Source: Isoetes taiwanensis (Eukaryota > Streptophyta > Lycopodiopsida > Isoetales > Isoetaceae). From it: 64,000 nucleotides of DNA. Below the pieces are notes generated by a model. That model saw only the letters and a program-made list of their open reading frames with translations. It was not told the origin of the DNA and ran no database searches. Below, piece after piece: positions 11,737 to 23,424 of the stretch; positions within the stretch are counted from its first letter, which is position 1; every line of letters begins with the position of its first letter. The stretch lies in the NCBI GenBank assembly GCA_021234155.1, contig JAJEKV010000021.1:17779710-17843709 (forward strand), written 5' to 3'. The translations under genes were made by a program, and so were the position numbers.

Positions 11737-14700
11737 TCAACCCTCACGGTGTGTCTTGACCACGATACCGAAGCGAGTTGAATCTAGTGAATCTGAGGCC
11801 ACTTTCGGATCTTTGCGTATCGTGGCATGAGCACCAAGTACACACAAGATCAAACCATTGGCATCAAACAACATTGTTTTGAATGCACTACCGACATCAA
11901 CCTCCATGATAGTCTTTATAGTACCAATCCATTCCAACATTGCCTCGATTGGGTTTGGGTGCGCACTACCGGTCGGCAAAGCGTACTAAACTTTTGCTGA
12001 TATACCACAATCATAAGTGCGTTTGCCATGATCCACACTTTGTCGTCGAAAGTGAGCACCGAAGACCATATTGATGCATATGAATTATACTACAAAGTAA
12101 AGGAACAAATGTTCAAAATAACGAAGCGAAACTTCGTGAATTATATGCTATTAAGTTGCACTTACAAATAGTGACACGCCTTTAGCATATGCAAATTCTT
12201 CGCTAGAAACATGTTAAGCCACGTTGCCTTGCCATCTCTAGTTGTTCGAGCAGCCATTTATTGTTTATCTCACTTGGCGGGACCCTAGATGATGGAAGTG
12301 GTTGTTTGCGATTCTTTTGTCGATAGCGTCTTCTCTCCTCATCTCTCTTTATTTTTTTCTTCCTCGTATTTTTTATCCATTTCTCCATGGGAGTGGAGTT
12401 GTAGATGAAACTTATTGACTTTTTGCCTGTTCTTCTAGTGTGAACAATTTCTTACGTGGTCTTCAGCCGGGAACTTCTCCAACTATAGTTGGAGTGTCTT
12501 CATCGGTCCATAATCGTGGAGCATTGGGATGTAGATCGGCCAAGAACTTCGGTGACATAGAATAATGACTCTCGTGCTAACCAACCCTCGGCCATGCAAC
12601 CCTCTGGCCTTGCCTTCGACGGCGTCTGAAGTCCTTGAGGACCTTGAAAAGCGTTCTATAAAAACATCCATCTAGGATTTGTTGTGCACCGCAAGCTCTC
12701 GCCGTCCACTAAATGCACTAGTAAGTGAGTTTGTATGTCGAGAAAACTTGTTGGGAATTCTTTCTCTAGCATACAACATGCCTCAACGACCTTAGTTAGC
12801 ATGTCCATAATTTCATTTGTCGGTATCTCCTTCCTTGTAATCCATCTAAATATGATTTAAGAAAGAAAAAAAGTTAAGTGAGAGTTAAAGCATCAGTGTT
12901 TTCTAAATCCGGCGAACTGGAAAACTTCGATAGGAGACATATTGCATGTAGTGGACCGTCGGTGAGGCGACCCCTCGAACAATAGGCATAACAAAGCTGC
13001 AACATCTTATGCCAATCATGAGATTTCAACCCGTTAACTCCCTTCGTTAGAGAAACAATTACATAGCGAATGCATATATCCTGTCGAGTCTTTATTGCCT
13101 TGATCGCTTCTCAAAGCGGGTTTCATACATTTTCTAGGCACGATCCAATCCACTTGTGGCCTTATTCCTTCTTGACATTTAACCATGCTTTAGATTTTGA
13201 TCCAGCTTCTTGTAGATCTTTCGTCTTTGCATCTGTGTCCTTATGTCCGGTGACATGCTTCCAAATAGACGCGAAACGTTTTTAAAGATGTGCATGGGAT
13301 CAAGAAGATGATGGATCTTCAATTTAATCCAATAGGGTAGAAGGAAGAAGGATGCTTTCCACTTCATTCCCTTAACCTTATTTCCTTCTTGGCATCCCAC
13401 ATGTTACCCCAATCTCTCATTGTCAACCTTTTGGGAGGCTCTTGATTGCAATGTTTTTCTCTTGGACCTACATTATCGAAGTCGATTTTCCATTGGCGGA
13501 TATCTCTTGAAGTTTGCATAGACATTTTTGTGCAATGCCGTTGGCCGCGAGAGTTCAACTGTTCAAACCCACACAAGTGACATGCATATCCGGACACTTG
13601 GAGTCGGAGAGTTCATACAAACCCAGGCCAATCGCTCGTTGTCCACATTAAGATTGCTCTCAAGGTAAATCTTCGTTCGGCCACGAAGTTCTCTTGAGAC
13701 ATCGTAAACTTCAATACCTTCACTCCACAATGTCAAAAGCTCATCAATAACTATTTTCAGATATGGATCTAGACTTTCCAGGCTTCTTGGGTCCACGGAA
13801 CTAATAGTACTACCATTAAATGGCTAGTCTTCATGAGTAACCACGGTGGTAAATTATAGTTGATCAACACTCTTGGCCAAGTTGACCACGCAGCGGTGAT
13901 TGGCGTCATCATAAGGATTAACACCATCCGTTGCCAACCCTAATCGAGAGATTTCGTGGCTCTCTTCCAAATTCGGCCATGTTTCATCAATATGCTTCCA
14001 TTGCTTGCAGTCACTAACCAGCGGAGTACATTGTCACTCGGCGCATTAGCGGCACACCAACCCATGAGTGAAGCTAGAGATTCACATCGAAACAATAGCC
14101 TTATCGCGAGGGATCAATGGAAAGTAGCGAACCACCTTCATCGGGACGGTCTTTCCCTTGGCATCACGCATTGTACCTAGAGGCACCACATTTAGGGCAT
14201 GTTTACGTGTTCTTGTAGATGTCATCCGGATAATATACCATGCAATCATTTGGACAAGCGTGAATCTTATGGTAGCCCTAAACCGATAGGCTGCCAATAT
14301 ATTTTTTATTTCGGTCGACTTTTGGGCATAGTGTTCCCTTGTGGGAGTATTTTCTCTTGCAATAACCTGTATAAAAGCAGGACCTTTACGTATACATTCA
14401 ACTACAAATTCAATAAGTCAAGTGATTGCAATTGTACTTACTCTAACAAAGCCGTAACACTGGCATTGCTCCATTTGAATTTGGCTTGAAGGTTTAATAT
14501 CAATAAAGATGTCGTCAATCTAGATATGCTTGCACCTGGATATAATGCTTTATGCGCCTCCTCCAATAAAACGTGATCTTCATGACCATCGTTAGGAGTA
14601 TTTATATCGTCATCTAGGTCGTTGTCGAAGATTGGGCCAAATGCATCTAACATGTCGGCTATGGGTTCTTCAACTTCCATGAAGTCGTCCATAGGGGCAT

Positions 14701-14940
14701 TGTCATCATCTTCATCATCGTATTCCTGTTCATCTTCATCATTGTACTCTTCATTATGCGTTGTGCCCATGTTTGTACCATACTGCTCAATGTATTCTAA
14801 TTCTGCTATCCGCAATGACTTTTGATGTCGCCAATTCAGTACGCTTGGATGTGGTCTTACACAAGGCCCCCAAAAAATAATTGATATTAGTTTTTCACAA
14901 TACTTTTTAGACAAAACCACTAGAATATAGTAATGTCAGT
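11737..14940 (-). pseudogene. CACTA (En/Spm) TNP2-like transposase, broken
   Basis: Minus-strand pieces appear in family order. The acidic N-terminal part (14920-14438) ends in the TNP2 hallmark region LYPGASISRLTTSLL...FKWSNASVTALLE. About 14340-14080 reads GYHKIHACPNDC then TCPKCGASRY and KVVRYFPL. 13796-13563 gives PYLKIVIDELLTLWSEGIEVYD. 13400-13179 gives LKIHHLLDPMHIFKNV. 12671-12483 gives a DUF4218-like SMSPKFLADLHPNAPRLWTD. 11979-11737 resembles DUF4216 (AFKTMLFDANGL). The reading frame is broken by several stops and frameshifts, so this copy is not functional as read. The enzyme family excises and inserts CACTA elements by binding the terminal and subterminal repeats. The assignment is firm; exon boundaries are not resolved. 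Confidence 0.88.
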
Positions 14941-17900
14941 TTGTGGGTTAATATGTTGAATAATCATGAATAGTTACATTGTGTGGTTCTTGTTTATGAT
15001 TTGTTGTTCTAGTTTATTAACATAGTTCACCACCATGGTTGTGTATCATAGTTTTTTTTGTTGATTTTAGTATTTTGTTTGTAGTAGTCCTTCTTATTCC
15101 AATAGTAATGTAGTCATAACCAATAGTAATGTAGTAATGAGTGGTTTACTAGTGAAATTACGTATACCTTTTTGCATAAACCAAGTTCATTCCATATAAT
15201 AGAACATCTCCACTTTTTATCAAAAAGATAAGCTAACTTCTAATGCTGTTTTTATAAAGGTAGTAAGGATTTGGGTCTTAAACCTACTTCATATATAGAG
15301 ACAAATCAATGGTGTTTTGAACAATAATCGATATTGCTTTACTAAATATAATACAACGTGCTCAACTTAGGAACCATTGTAGTTTCTAGAACATAAATTG
15401 TTATGAGTTTGTCCATTAATTGATAGATTGTTTTTATGTCAATTTGTAAATGCTTTCTCCATAGATTGATAGATGGTTTTTTCATCAATTTGTAGACAGT
15501 TTCTCCATCAATCTATTAATGTTTTTGCTTACAAAACCATTAGGAAAATTGATGAAGCTTTTGTATCATTTTCACATGAAAATCAGATATAGGTTTGTGC
15601 AATATTATTATGTTTATGGATAGCTCAACATGCCTAGGGATTTGAACCCTGGTATTTCCATTATCTATACTATAAGTAAGTAGCAAGAGCCAAACAGCAT
15701 AGCTCGTGGATGTTCAGCTCCTGGCGAATAATAAAGCTTATGGCTTTCCGAATTCCAGCAACTTGAAGTAGCAAATGGAGAAGCATTTTGCATTATGATA
15801 TAAGCCAAACAACTGCCTTAAGGCTTAATGAAGTCAACAAGGATAGACAAACTTACATTGGGACTCGTGATATTGCTGCTTATTGTAGATATTACTTTGT
15901 CTCCCTTGCCGGCGAATAATATCCAGAGTTTTGTGTACTTATAGTCTCTTATGGAGCTGGCTTGGAATATCCCCATCACTGTGATGACGATGGCCATGTT
16001 ATAAGACAACTAAAGTCACAAATCTATAAATAAATGCATACTGTAAATTCACATACCAGATGTGTTCCTATGCAGCCAGACTCTAGAAATAAAGAAGAGT
16101 AGTTATGAGATGAATAGGTAAAAATAAATCTTCTATCTTACCATGCAAAATGGAATGAAGATAATGTGGACATGGTCACATTGGAGTGCACTATATTTGC
16201 ATCCAATATTCAGAATCATCACAAAAGGGATGAATTGAGAAAGCCAGATTGACGGAAGAGGAACTTTTTATAGTTATAATATTGTTGGTCCTCTGTTTCA
16301 ATTTTAGATGGCATGGTCTTTACGCCCATGAAACAAGCTCTGCCTGTTGAACGACCATATCCTGAATGCATATCTGTGAGACCAGACAATGTTTCCTAGA
16401 TATCTTTCTTGCAATGAAAACTCAGATGCGGCAACAAAGAAAATAAGAGAATAAGAGAAAATAAGAGAACACACATAGAATGTTTACTACGGTTGAAGCA
16501 CACTAGTAGTGCTTTACTACAGCTGGTAATAAAGCTTTAGTTAAGCATATGAAGAATTGATAAAACAAAACAATAGAGTAACAGAACAAAAATAGCTTAA
16601 GCTGCTTTTTTATTCTATGAATATCAAGAAATTCCCCGATACACACAAAGAAAAAAGGATATAAGAGCATACCTTGAGTTGTACACAAATTTTTTCTTCT
16701 GCAACAAAAGAGGCAGAGAAGACAAATCTTCATAAATGTTTTTCTTGCAACAAGAACTCAGAAGTTAGCTGCAAACAAGAAAAGCCAATAGATACTTAAG
16801 AAAAGGTGTGTGGCGATCTAAGCTAGCGAACCTCAAATAGCAAATGAAGTACCTAAATGGGCTTATGTTGCGCCTGGCCATGGCTAGTCAGACATGTAGA
16901 TGCCTTGGCAATCAAACCCTTTTCTGTCCATACACTGCATATTGAATTGTTAGATTGTCCTTAGCTCGGATTAACCTAGAACTCTGTCAAAATCTCAAAA
17001 CAAACAAAAATGTTCATCTACGAACGGCTTTGAATAATACAGATCTTTCGGTGGTTCGGCCTCCATAGCATTGGTCGCCTTACTCCTTAGCAAAACCGCC
17101 ACATGAACATCTCGACACAACCAGAGAAAATGGTGAACCTATTCGGAACGCTAGGGTTCTAGTAATGAAATTGAAATTCCCCTTCCTTTTTCTTTGAAGT
17201 ACCCTTGATAGCCCTCACCGATTAACACAACTAATATTAGGTTGCGTTCTACCATATCCGCCAATGGCAATGCGCCATCTGGCCCAGTTTATTTTCCCGA
17301 ACTTCTACTAAGCTCAACAGCGGCGACCGTTCTTGAACTTTCTGCCCGTGATTATGAAGCTTTTATCCCTGATTCTGAAGCGCCAAGGTGCAGAATGCAA
17401 CCCAAGTTGCATCTACATTAAGGGAATTGCAATCCAGGTTGTATTCCAGGGACATCGGCATCGGCAGGGATTCCTCCCTCGGAGTAATGCACTTGGATTG
17501 CAATTCTCTTATCCGTAAAAACAAGGTAGCAAGGATTTAGCCGTGTCCGCCAATCACCACTTGCCACGTGGAACATTTTCTTTTGAAGAATGTTAATCTA
17601 TTTTGAACCCCATGGACGAGAAGATTTTTTATTCTGCCTTCTTTGATTCAACACGGCATTCCGGCATTTTCACCCAGGACTCTATTGTTGTAATCCGAAA
17701 TTCCAGTGATTTTTACCCCGTTGAATCCTTGCTACTCTCTTTTCACATTGCAGTAATGGCTCCGCGCGTCAGCACTTGTTCCACAAAAATTTGAGCAGAG
17801 CCATTCCTGTATACATCATTAACATGTCCATCCCTTAGAAATCGACCCCATAGTGTGGGACAAAATTTAACCGAACAAATATACTTCCTGTATAATTTAA

Positions 17901-20111
17901 GCTAATGGGGGTCTACAAAGACCTAGATTTTAGCTGACAAAAGTATAAGAACCCACAGTTTTTGATTGGTGAACTTCCTGGAAATAATTTTCCCTGTAAA
18001 AAAATTGTCGATTTTAACAAGTAGGGTGCTAGAGTTTCTCGAAATTTATCCCACATTAACTCATATTGATGTTTGACATGTAAATAAATGGATGTATCAA
18101 ATTAAGCTTAATGCAGATGGCTGTCTCAAATATATAAGGCCAGATTAGTTGAACAAGGATTGCGGTGCAAAGACATATATAGCCTCTTTGAATCATGGCA
18201 GAATGGCTTTTTCCCTACAATCACACTTAAACGGCATCCCTGCAATCACACTCAAAATACATTTCTCGGTTGGTGTAGATAATGAAGCAAAAGCATTACA
18301 TTTTCATAAGCATAGAATGGCTTCGTTTACTTTGTTGCCTAAATATATTGCTTAATAGTTCTTTAATGCTTTTCGAATTGCCTCTAGTAACCATAGGGTG
18401 GGCTTTGACATCTTACAAGATTTGGATTGAAAGGAAGTCTTGGTCACCGAAAACAATTCTAGGATCTTGGCCATCAATAGTAACCATTGGCATGACCAAT
18501 ATTCCAACAATTACAATTGCTATGTCGTTCTTCTCCATGGAGGCCTGCCTTCACTTATCTCACTGGGAGTTCACATTCTATACCTAATTTCATTCTCAAA
18601 TCTCAGATAGGTCCAGAACCTTCTTTGTGCTAAATCTAATAATTAAATTGTGTCTGTCCAATCATACAATTTCACAACAATATCTTAACTTCTACTTGCA
18701 TCGAATTTTTGAATCCCCCCCACCCGGCGCCAAAACCCTCCTCTTTTTTTTTTCTTTTTTTCTTTTTTTTTTGAAGGATGTTAGTCATTGGATTCACCAT
18801 GCAACATCAAGTATACACTACATGAATCATATGAAGCCAATCTAGAATAGCTCATGCATTGACTGCATTATATCAAAATATTCACCTTATGATTAAGATA
18901 ATATTTATGTGTAACCCCCTTTTTTTCTGAAGTTGGTTGTTGCACATTCATTTGAGTAGATATGTTGAACTGGCTTTCTCCATATGTGCTCCTTACTCTC
19001 AAGCATTTTTTCAAACCCTTTAGGGTAGGGTTTTATTAATCTGCATAATAATGGGTTTATTGTCCTCTCTATTATTGGGTCCGTTTGGTTTTCGTGCATG
19101 ATAAAGTTCAATTCAATGTAAATCAATCATATGTTTCCTCCCAAATATCCTTGTGAAGTCTTCTATGAATGATAAAGTTGCTCAAGGGATTCATGTGATC
19201 ACCCACATGTCTTAGTTGCACTTGTATTTTTCTTATCCCCAATTTTTGTAGTTACCTGGGATGGATATCGTTCATTTCTCTTCTATATCAAGAACTAGAC
19301 CTCTGCATGCACGAGAACAATTATTAATCGAATTCACATGATAATCCTAGCATGCAATGCAAACCTCTTCAAATCCATCATCGTCATATAAGAATTGGGA
19401 AGCTTTTACATTATGGATGAAAAACTTATATTCAAATCTTCGTTGCTCTGGAATTCCAGAATTCATTTCAAAATACACTGTGCAATATTACTCGATGCAT
19501 CCTATACTTAAATTTTGTGTATATTCTGCCTATTAATATATCATATACAACTTCTTACTCCAAAGGCACTAATGTGCACTACACAAATCTCGATGTTGCA
19601 AAGCTTGTGCATATGCATTGGGACAAATCTTTATTGCCTTGGAACCTTGTTTGGATACTTATTACAAGAAAAGTTATCAAATAGAGACAAATAACAAAAT
19701 GTCACTTTGAAAATTGAACAACCAAAGGTGATTCAGTATAAAGTACAATTGTCATATAACATTCACTAATATGGGCATAGTAAAATTAGCCTCCAAATAA
19801 ACCTTCACAATCGTGGAGTAATTCTACGAACCATTGCTATTGTATTGAATCACTATATTATTGTATGAAACAAACTCATAAACCACAATTAGTTTTACAA
19901 ACCACTATAGCATTGATAACTAGCTCTGATAACTATATGGCAAACCACTATCAGTATTACCAAACCACTATAACATGTGGTTTTCTCCCATCAAATAAAT
20001 TCATGTATAAAAAATCACGTATATCATGGTTTTTAGATAATGTCATACTGGTTAAATGCTATGGTTCATTTTTGGAGGCCTTGTGTTATATCCACTTGCC
20101 TACCCTGCACG
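14941..20111. other. 5 kb AT-rich stretch without a supported gene
   Basis: No long open frame. A possible small minus-strand exon (about 16009-15856) ends in AAT followed by a good donor GTAAGTTTG. I could not link it to a known protein. A CT-rich low-complexity run lies at 18713-18775. The stretch separates the TNP2 and SET genes and may be a long intergenic region or a nested, decayed insertion. Confidence 0.4.
17424..17506. repeat. Inverted repeat, 13 bp perfect arms
   Basis: GAATTGCAATCCA (17424-17436) is the exact reverse complement of TGGATTGCAATTC (17494-17506), with a 57 bp loop containing GCATCGGCATCGGCAGGG. It could be a small MITE-like relic or a hairpin; no target duplication was identified. 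Confidence 0.55.
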
Positions 20112-20360
20112 TCAGATTAAACGAAATATATGCGTGATTGATACATACATTGAGAGCCCGTGTTTGTTAAATTTTAAGCATTTAATAACGAACGAAATAT
20201 AAAATTTTATGTCATAATCAAAGCATATATTGAAGATATAATACACATTTATCTTCAATATGTGCAATCTCATTCCAAGAGAAGAAGAAGAAGAATTCGA
20301 AGAAGAAGAAGAAAAATGGTGCATTCCGACAAAAATTATATGAGTAATTTGAGTACATCA

Positions 20361-21695
20361 TCAAAGGACCTCCGGTATTGGTCTACCGTATTCATATTCA
20401 ATGAACAATTCATCACCAATACACAAAGTTTTTATAGCATAAACCATGATATATCTCCCGTCAATTTTACGGCTAAAAAAATCTTCTTGGTCTTTGTTTG
20501 CCTCGACAAATTCACAATTGGTAGCTTCAGGATTCTCGATAGAGCTATTAATAAAAGCAGCAAGGTTTCCATGCAACTGAGGACGACCATCAATATATGT
20601 GAAGCTTGCGTAGTCACTGGGCTTGGATATTGTTCGTGCATTTGAATTTAGGCCATAGATGAGCATGCGCCACTGATGCTTACTCAATTTATGCCAAGTG
20701 TCTGAGTTATATTCAGGACCTACATATGGCATTAAAGGAACAGTCGTACCATCTTTGACTTTCACACTAGTCATAATATATAATCCCAGGCCAGCACCGG
20801 GGACCCGACTATTTTTAATCATGTACTGCCTACCCCAATATGTAAATTGCTCCCCATAAATAATTGGCTTGCCTCTAGGCCATGCATTGAATTTCTTACG
20901 ATCTTTATCTGTAAAGGGCTGGACCAAATGGACTAGTGAAGGTGGAAGATTATTTTCTTCGACATGATCTAGTACATTCCAATTTTGATGAACATTGTCA
21001 TTCCCTCCAATCTTGGCAACGGCCATTGCACGACGAGTTCTATCACGTAATGGGATACTCTTTGAGGAAGTTGATGGCTTTCTTTTTGTAGGGTTTTCTA
21101 TGAACGCATTCATAGTATCAACATCATCTACTTCCAATGACAACATAACCCCAAAATCTATATACTGCTTCGAGCTCACTTCATTCTCAATTTCTTCCTA
21201 ACAAAATACAAGCAAACTAAGTTAAGACATCGATTCAAGTACATGAGAGTAGTTGATTATCGTTCATAAGATTCGTGTATTATACCTCGTTGGAATACCC
21301 CACATGTGCGTCCGAGAGCACTGGATTTGTCGGGCATTCACCATATTTCTCAACATGGTCGAGGACAGTCTTTCTCATCCGTTTTATTTGTCCTTTGCAC
21401 ATCGAACAATTGCAATATAACCGCTCTGTCAAGTACAACTGCAAAAAAAAAAAGTAACATCAAGATATAAAGTTAACTAATCATTCGAAACATGTTTATG
21501 GTACATACATCGGCGGCATTCATTTCATGCACACCACCCCAGCCTCTAGGAAGACTAGGTCCACTGGGTCTAATTGGACTATTTGTGGCAATTGTTGGGG
21601 TAACATTCTTGCGCAAGTCGCCATGTAACTTTCTCAAAGCTTTACGTCTCACTTTACGTTCAAATTCCTTCCCGGACGTTCGTCCATGTTGTTTT
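20361..21695 (-). CDS. SET-domain protein lysine methyltransferase, transposon-borne
   Basis: Three minus-strand exons join in frame with canonical GT-AG ends: 21695-21509, 21438-21286 and 21197-20361, giving at least 391 residues; an upstream start exon is not identified. Exon 2 encodes a Cys-rich YCNCSMCKGQ...H..KYGECP motif that may bind zinc. Exon 3 holds the SET domain: SRVPGAGLGL at the N-terminal G-x-G site, NLAAFINSS...ATNCEF in place of the usual F-I-N-H-S-C...N-C knot, and ELFIEYEYG with the catalytic-type Tyr near the C-terminus. SET enzymes transfer methyl from SAM to lysine, usually on histones. The His-to-Ser change in the F-I-N-H-S motif is notable. All three exons are open, unlike the neighbouring transposase. 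Its place inside the CACTA element, on the same strand, suggests it is an element gene rather than a host gene. Confidence 0.82.
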
Positions 21696-22200
21696 CTAGT
21701 AAACAATAAAAATATTAATAAAAACCATGTAATAATATAATAATTATAAATATCCATGTTTTTTTCATGATTTTATCAAATGTTTATTCTTAAGATTCAG
21801 ATTCATACAACGTTTATGATATTTAGAAAGCATTTGATTGAAGGGTGCCTGAACCCGATACATCTAGTCCTCTCCATTTGAAATGGAGTCGACCAGTACC
21901 TTATATTCACGCAACCTTTCAAATCTTTTGTAATCTATGAAGATTGAAACTTCTGTTCTGAGGTGCATAAACCCGATACATTTAGTCTTCTCCATTCGGG
22001 ATGGAACCGACCAGTACCTTGATCATGCATCCCTCAAGTTTTTAACATACTTTCAAGATTCAATCTTCTAATCTATTAGCATTTGGAGGTGTTTAACTCT
22101 AACACAAAGATTAAAGCAGAGATCTTACCTTATGAAGACCCACGAGCGCAAAAAAATCCGAAACAAACGAGTGAAAATAACAAGTAAATAAAAGCGGCGG
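21696..22200 (-). other. Likely 5' exon and first intron of the SET gene, with a tandem duplication
   Basis: On the minus strand, sequence at about 22200-22129 ends in CTTCATAAG followed by a strong donor GTAAGATC, and the next acceptor (TTTACTAG) is at 21696. This would give a short, possibly untranslated first exon and a 430 bp intron. The intron holds a diverged tandem duplication of about 118 bp: ACCCGATACAT occurs at 21853 and 21971, each followed by GGTACTGGTCG-type sequence on the minus strand. Confidence 0.45.
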
Positions 22201-22206
22201 CCGGGT

Positions 22207-22400
22207 TCGCCATATGTGACGTCGTTTATCGACGCGTCAGGTGACGTCGTTTAACGACGCTAAGCTGACGTCGACGACACCTAGGCATGCCACATCAGCT
22301 TGCGCCGTCTGATGCCCCCTCATATGCCACGTCAGATGATCATGACGTCGTTTAACGACGTCAAATGATCATAACGTCGTTAAACGACCAACTGTGATTG
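22207..22400. repeat. Internal CGTCGTTTAACGACG repeat cluster
   Basis: Palindromic words GACGTCGTTTAACGACG and relatives (GACGTCGTTTATCGACG, AACGTCGTTAAACGAC) occur several times, interspersed with GCCACATCAG/GCCACGTCAG direct repeats. It lies between the 122-residue ORF and the SET gene, so it could be a bidirectional control region, or the old end of a nested related element. Confidence 0.7.
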
Positions 22401-22540
22401 TTTAACATAACAGAAACAACATACAATACAAATAACACAAATAAATAAAAATACTGATTGTTCCCATTCATAAAATAAGCTTATACAACGACAACACAAA
22501 TAGATAAAAAAACTTATTGTTTCCATTCATAAAAAAAAGC

Positions 22541-22909
22541 TTATACATTACTTATGTCCATCCTGAGGACGTGACAGTTTGATGCAACCATTTGCATCAT
22601 TATCTGCACCATTAATGTCGTTTTCTCTTTGTTTGGCTCGGTGAGCCATTCTACCAGTCGTTCCCCGCATGGAACGCCAGATGTTAGTGCAATCAGAAGC
22701 TCCTTTTCACTCATCTTTGCCACGATGGTGAAGGGAGGGTTCTCAGCGGGAGAAGCAGGGGGGTTGCTGGAGTTGTCTTCCCTTGGAGGAGGAGGATTAC
22801 TGCTAGAAGGAACATATCGCGCGAAGGTGGTCTTCAACTGCCGGACCATTATAGCAAGATAGGGAAGAACACTCAAAAAATAAGAATAGCAGCTCATTGA
22901 TGGATCCAC
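22541..22909 (-). CDS. Small proline-rich ORF inside the CACTA element, 122 aa
   Basis: Open from ATG at 22909 to a stop at 22541, 122 residues. It has a hydrophobic start (YFLSVLPYLAIM), a Pro/Ser-rich middle (SSSNPPPPREDNSS) and a helical-looking C-terminal half (KMSEKELLIALTSG). A telomere-like telobox motif lies just upstream, as in some plant promoters. It sits between the terminal and internal subterminal clusters, where CACTA elements often encode a DNA-binding accessory protein; that role is inference. I recognise no family. It may be a first exon of a longer transcript rather than a full gene. Confidence 0.45.
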   Translation of the reverse strand: MDPSMSCYSYFLSVLPYLAIMVRQLKTTFARYVPSSSNPPPPREDNSSNPPASPAENPPFTIVAKMSEKELLIALTSGVPCGERLVEWLTEPNKEKTTLMVQIMMQMVASNCHVLRMDISNV

Positions 22910-22923
22910 TTATAACGTGGATG

Positions 22924-22948
22924 TAGGGTTAGGGTTAGGGTTAGGGTT
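22924..22948. repeat. Telomere-like (TTAGGG)n short array
   Basis: Four TTAGGG-type units followed by a T run and then an A run (22949-22974). On the minus strand this gives AAACCCTAA, the plant telobox promoter motif, about 15-40 bp upstream of the ATG at 22909. Confidence 0.7.
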
Positions 22949-22986
22949 TTTTTTGGCAAAAAAAAAAAAAAAAAATTCTTCGTGTG

Positions 22987-23424
22987 GCGTCGTTAAACGG
23001 CGTTTAAGGCCGGCGATGTCTTGACACGCAGGCGAGCCAACTTTGGCACCGGCACCATGCCACGCAGCGGGCGTGACACGTCGGCGTTATTACAACGCCG
23101 TTCAACGGCGGCGACGCTGGCGCTCTTGACACGCAGTCGCCCCGGCAACGCTGCCCATTTCCACGCATGGGCGGCGGCGTCATTTCTGTGGAAACGCCGT
23201 TGAACGGCGTTTAGGCGACGCGTGTTTGACCACGAACCGCCAAATTTGGCGTGAGCACCCATGCCACGCAGCGGCGGGGCCGACATCGTCGGCCACGATG
23301 ACCGTCGTTGAACGACGTCGAAACGACGTTGTCGTCGTTGAACGACGATGTCGTTGATCAACGACGACGATCCGGCGTTCATCGACGACGCGACGTCGTT
23401 GGACGTCGACGATCCCTTGTAGTG
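22987..23424. repeat. CACTA right terminus and palindromic subterminal repeats
   Basis: The terminus (minus strand) begins CACTACAAGGGATCG at 23424. The next 430 bp are packed with palindromes such as CGTCGTTGAACGACG (two copies near 23300-23345), ACGCCGTTGAACGGCG (about 23191), CGTTGATCAACG (23352) and GTCGTTAAACGGCG (22989). Such arrays are binding sites for the element's transposition proteins in the CACTA family. Confidence 0.85.

Larger units (their letters stand above)
10378..23424 (-). mobile_element. CACTA (En/Spm) DNA transposon carrying a SET-domain gene
   Basis: The right terminus at 23424 reads, on the minus strand, CACTACAAGGGATCGTCGAC, the CACTA signature, flanked outside by TAT (a candidate 3 bp target duplication). 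Inside lie palindromic subterminal repeats, a 122-residue ORF, the SET-domain gene and the TNP2 transposase, all on the minus strand. A matching left terminus was not found; the left subterminal cluster at 10378 gives the minimum extent. The coding remnant at 9640-10340 may also belong. The 5 kb AT-rich stretch between the SET gene and TNP2 may hold nested insertions. Confidence 0.75.

Noticed and set aside
15818-16009. A small membrane-protein-like minus-strand ORF
   Set aside because: A good splice donor follows part of it, but no neighbouring exon could be joined and no family matched; kept only as a note in the non-coding stretch.
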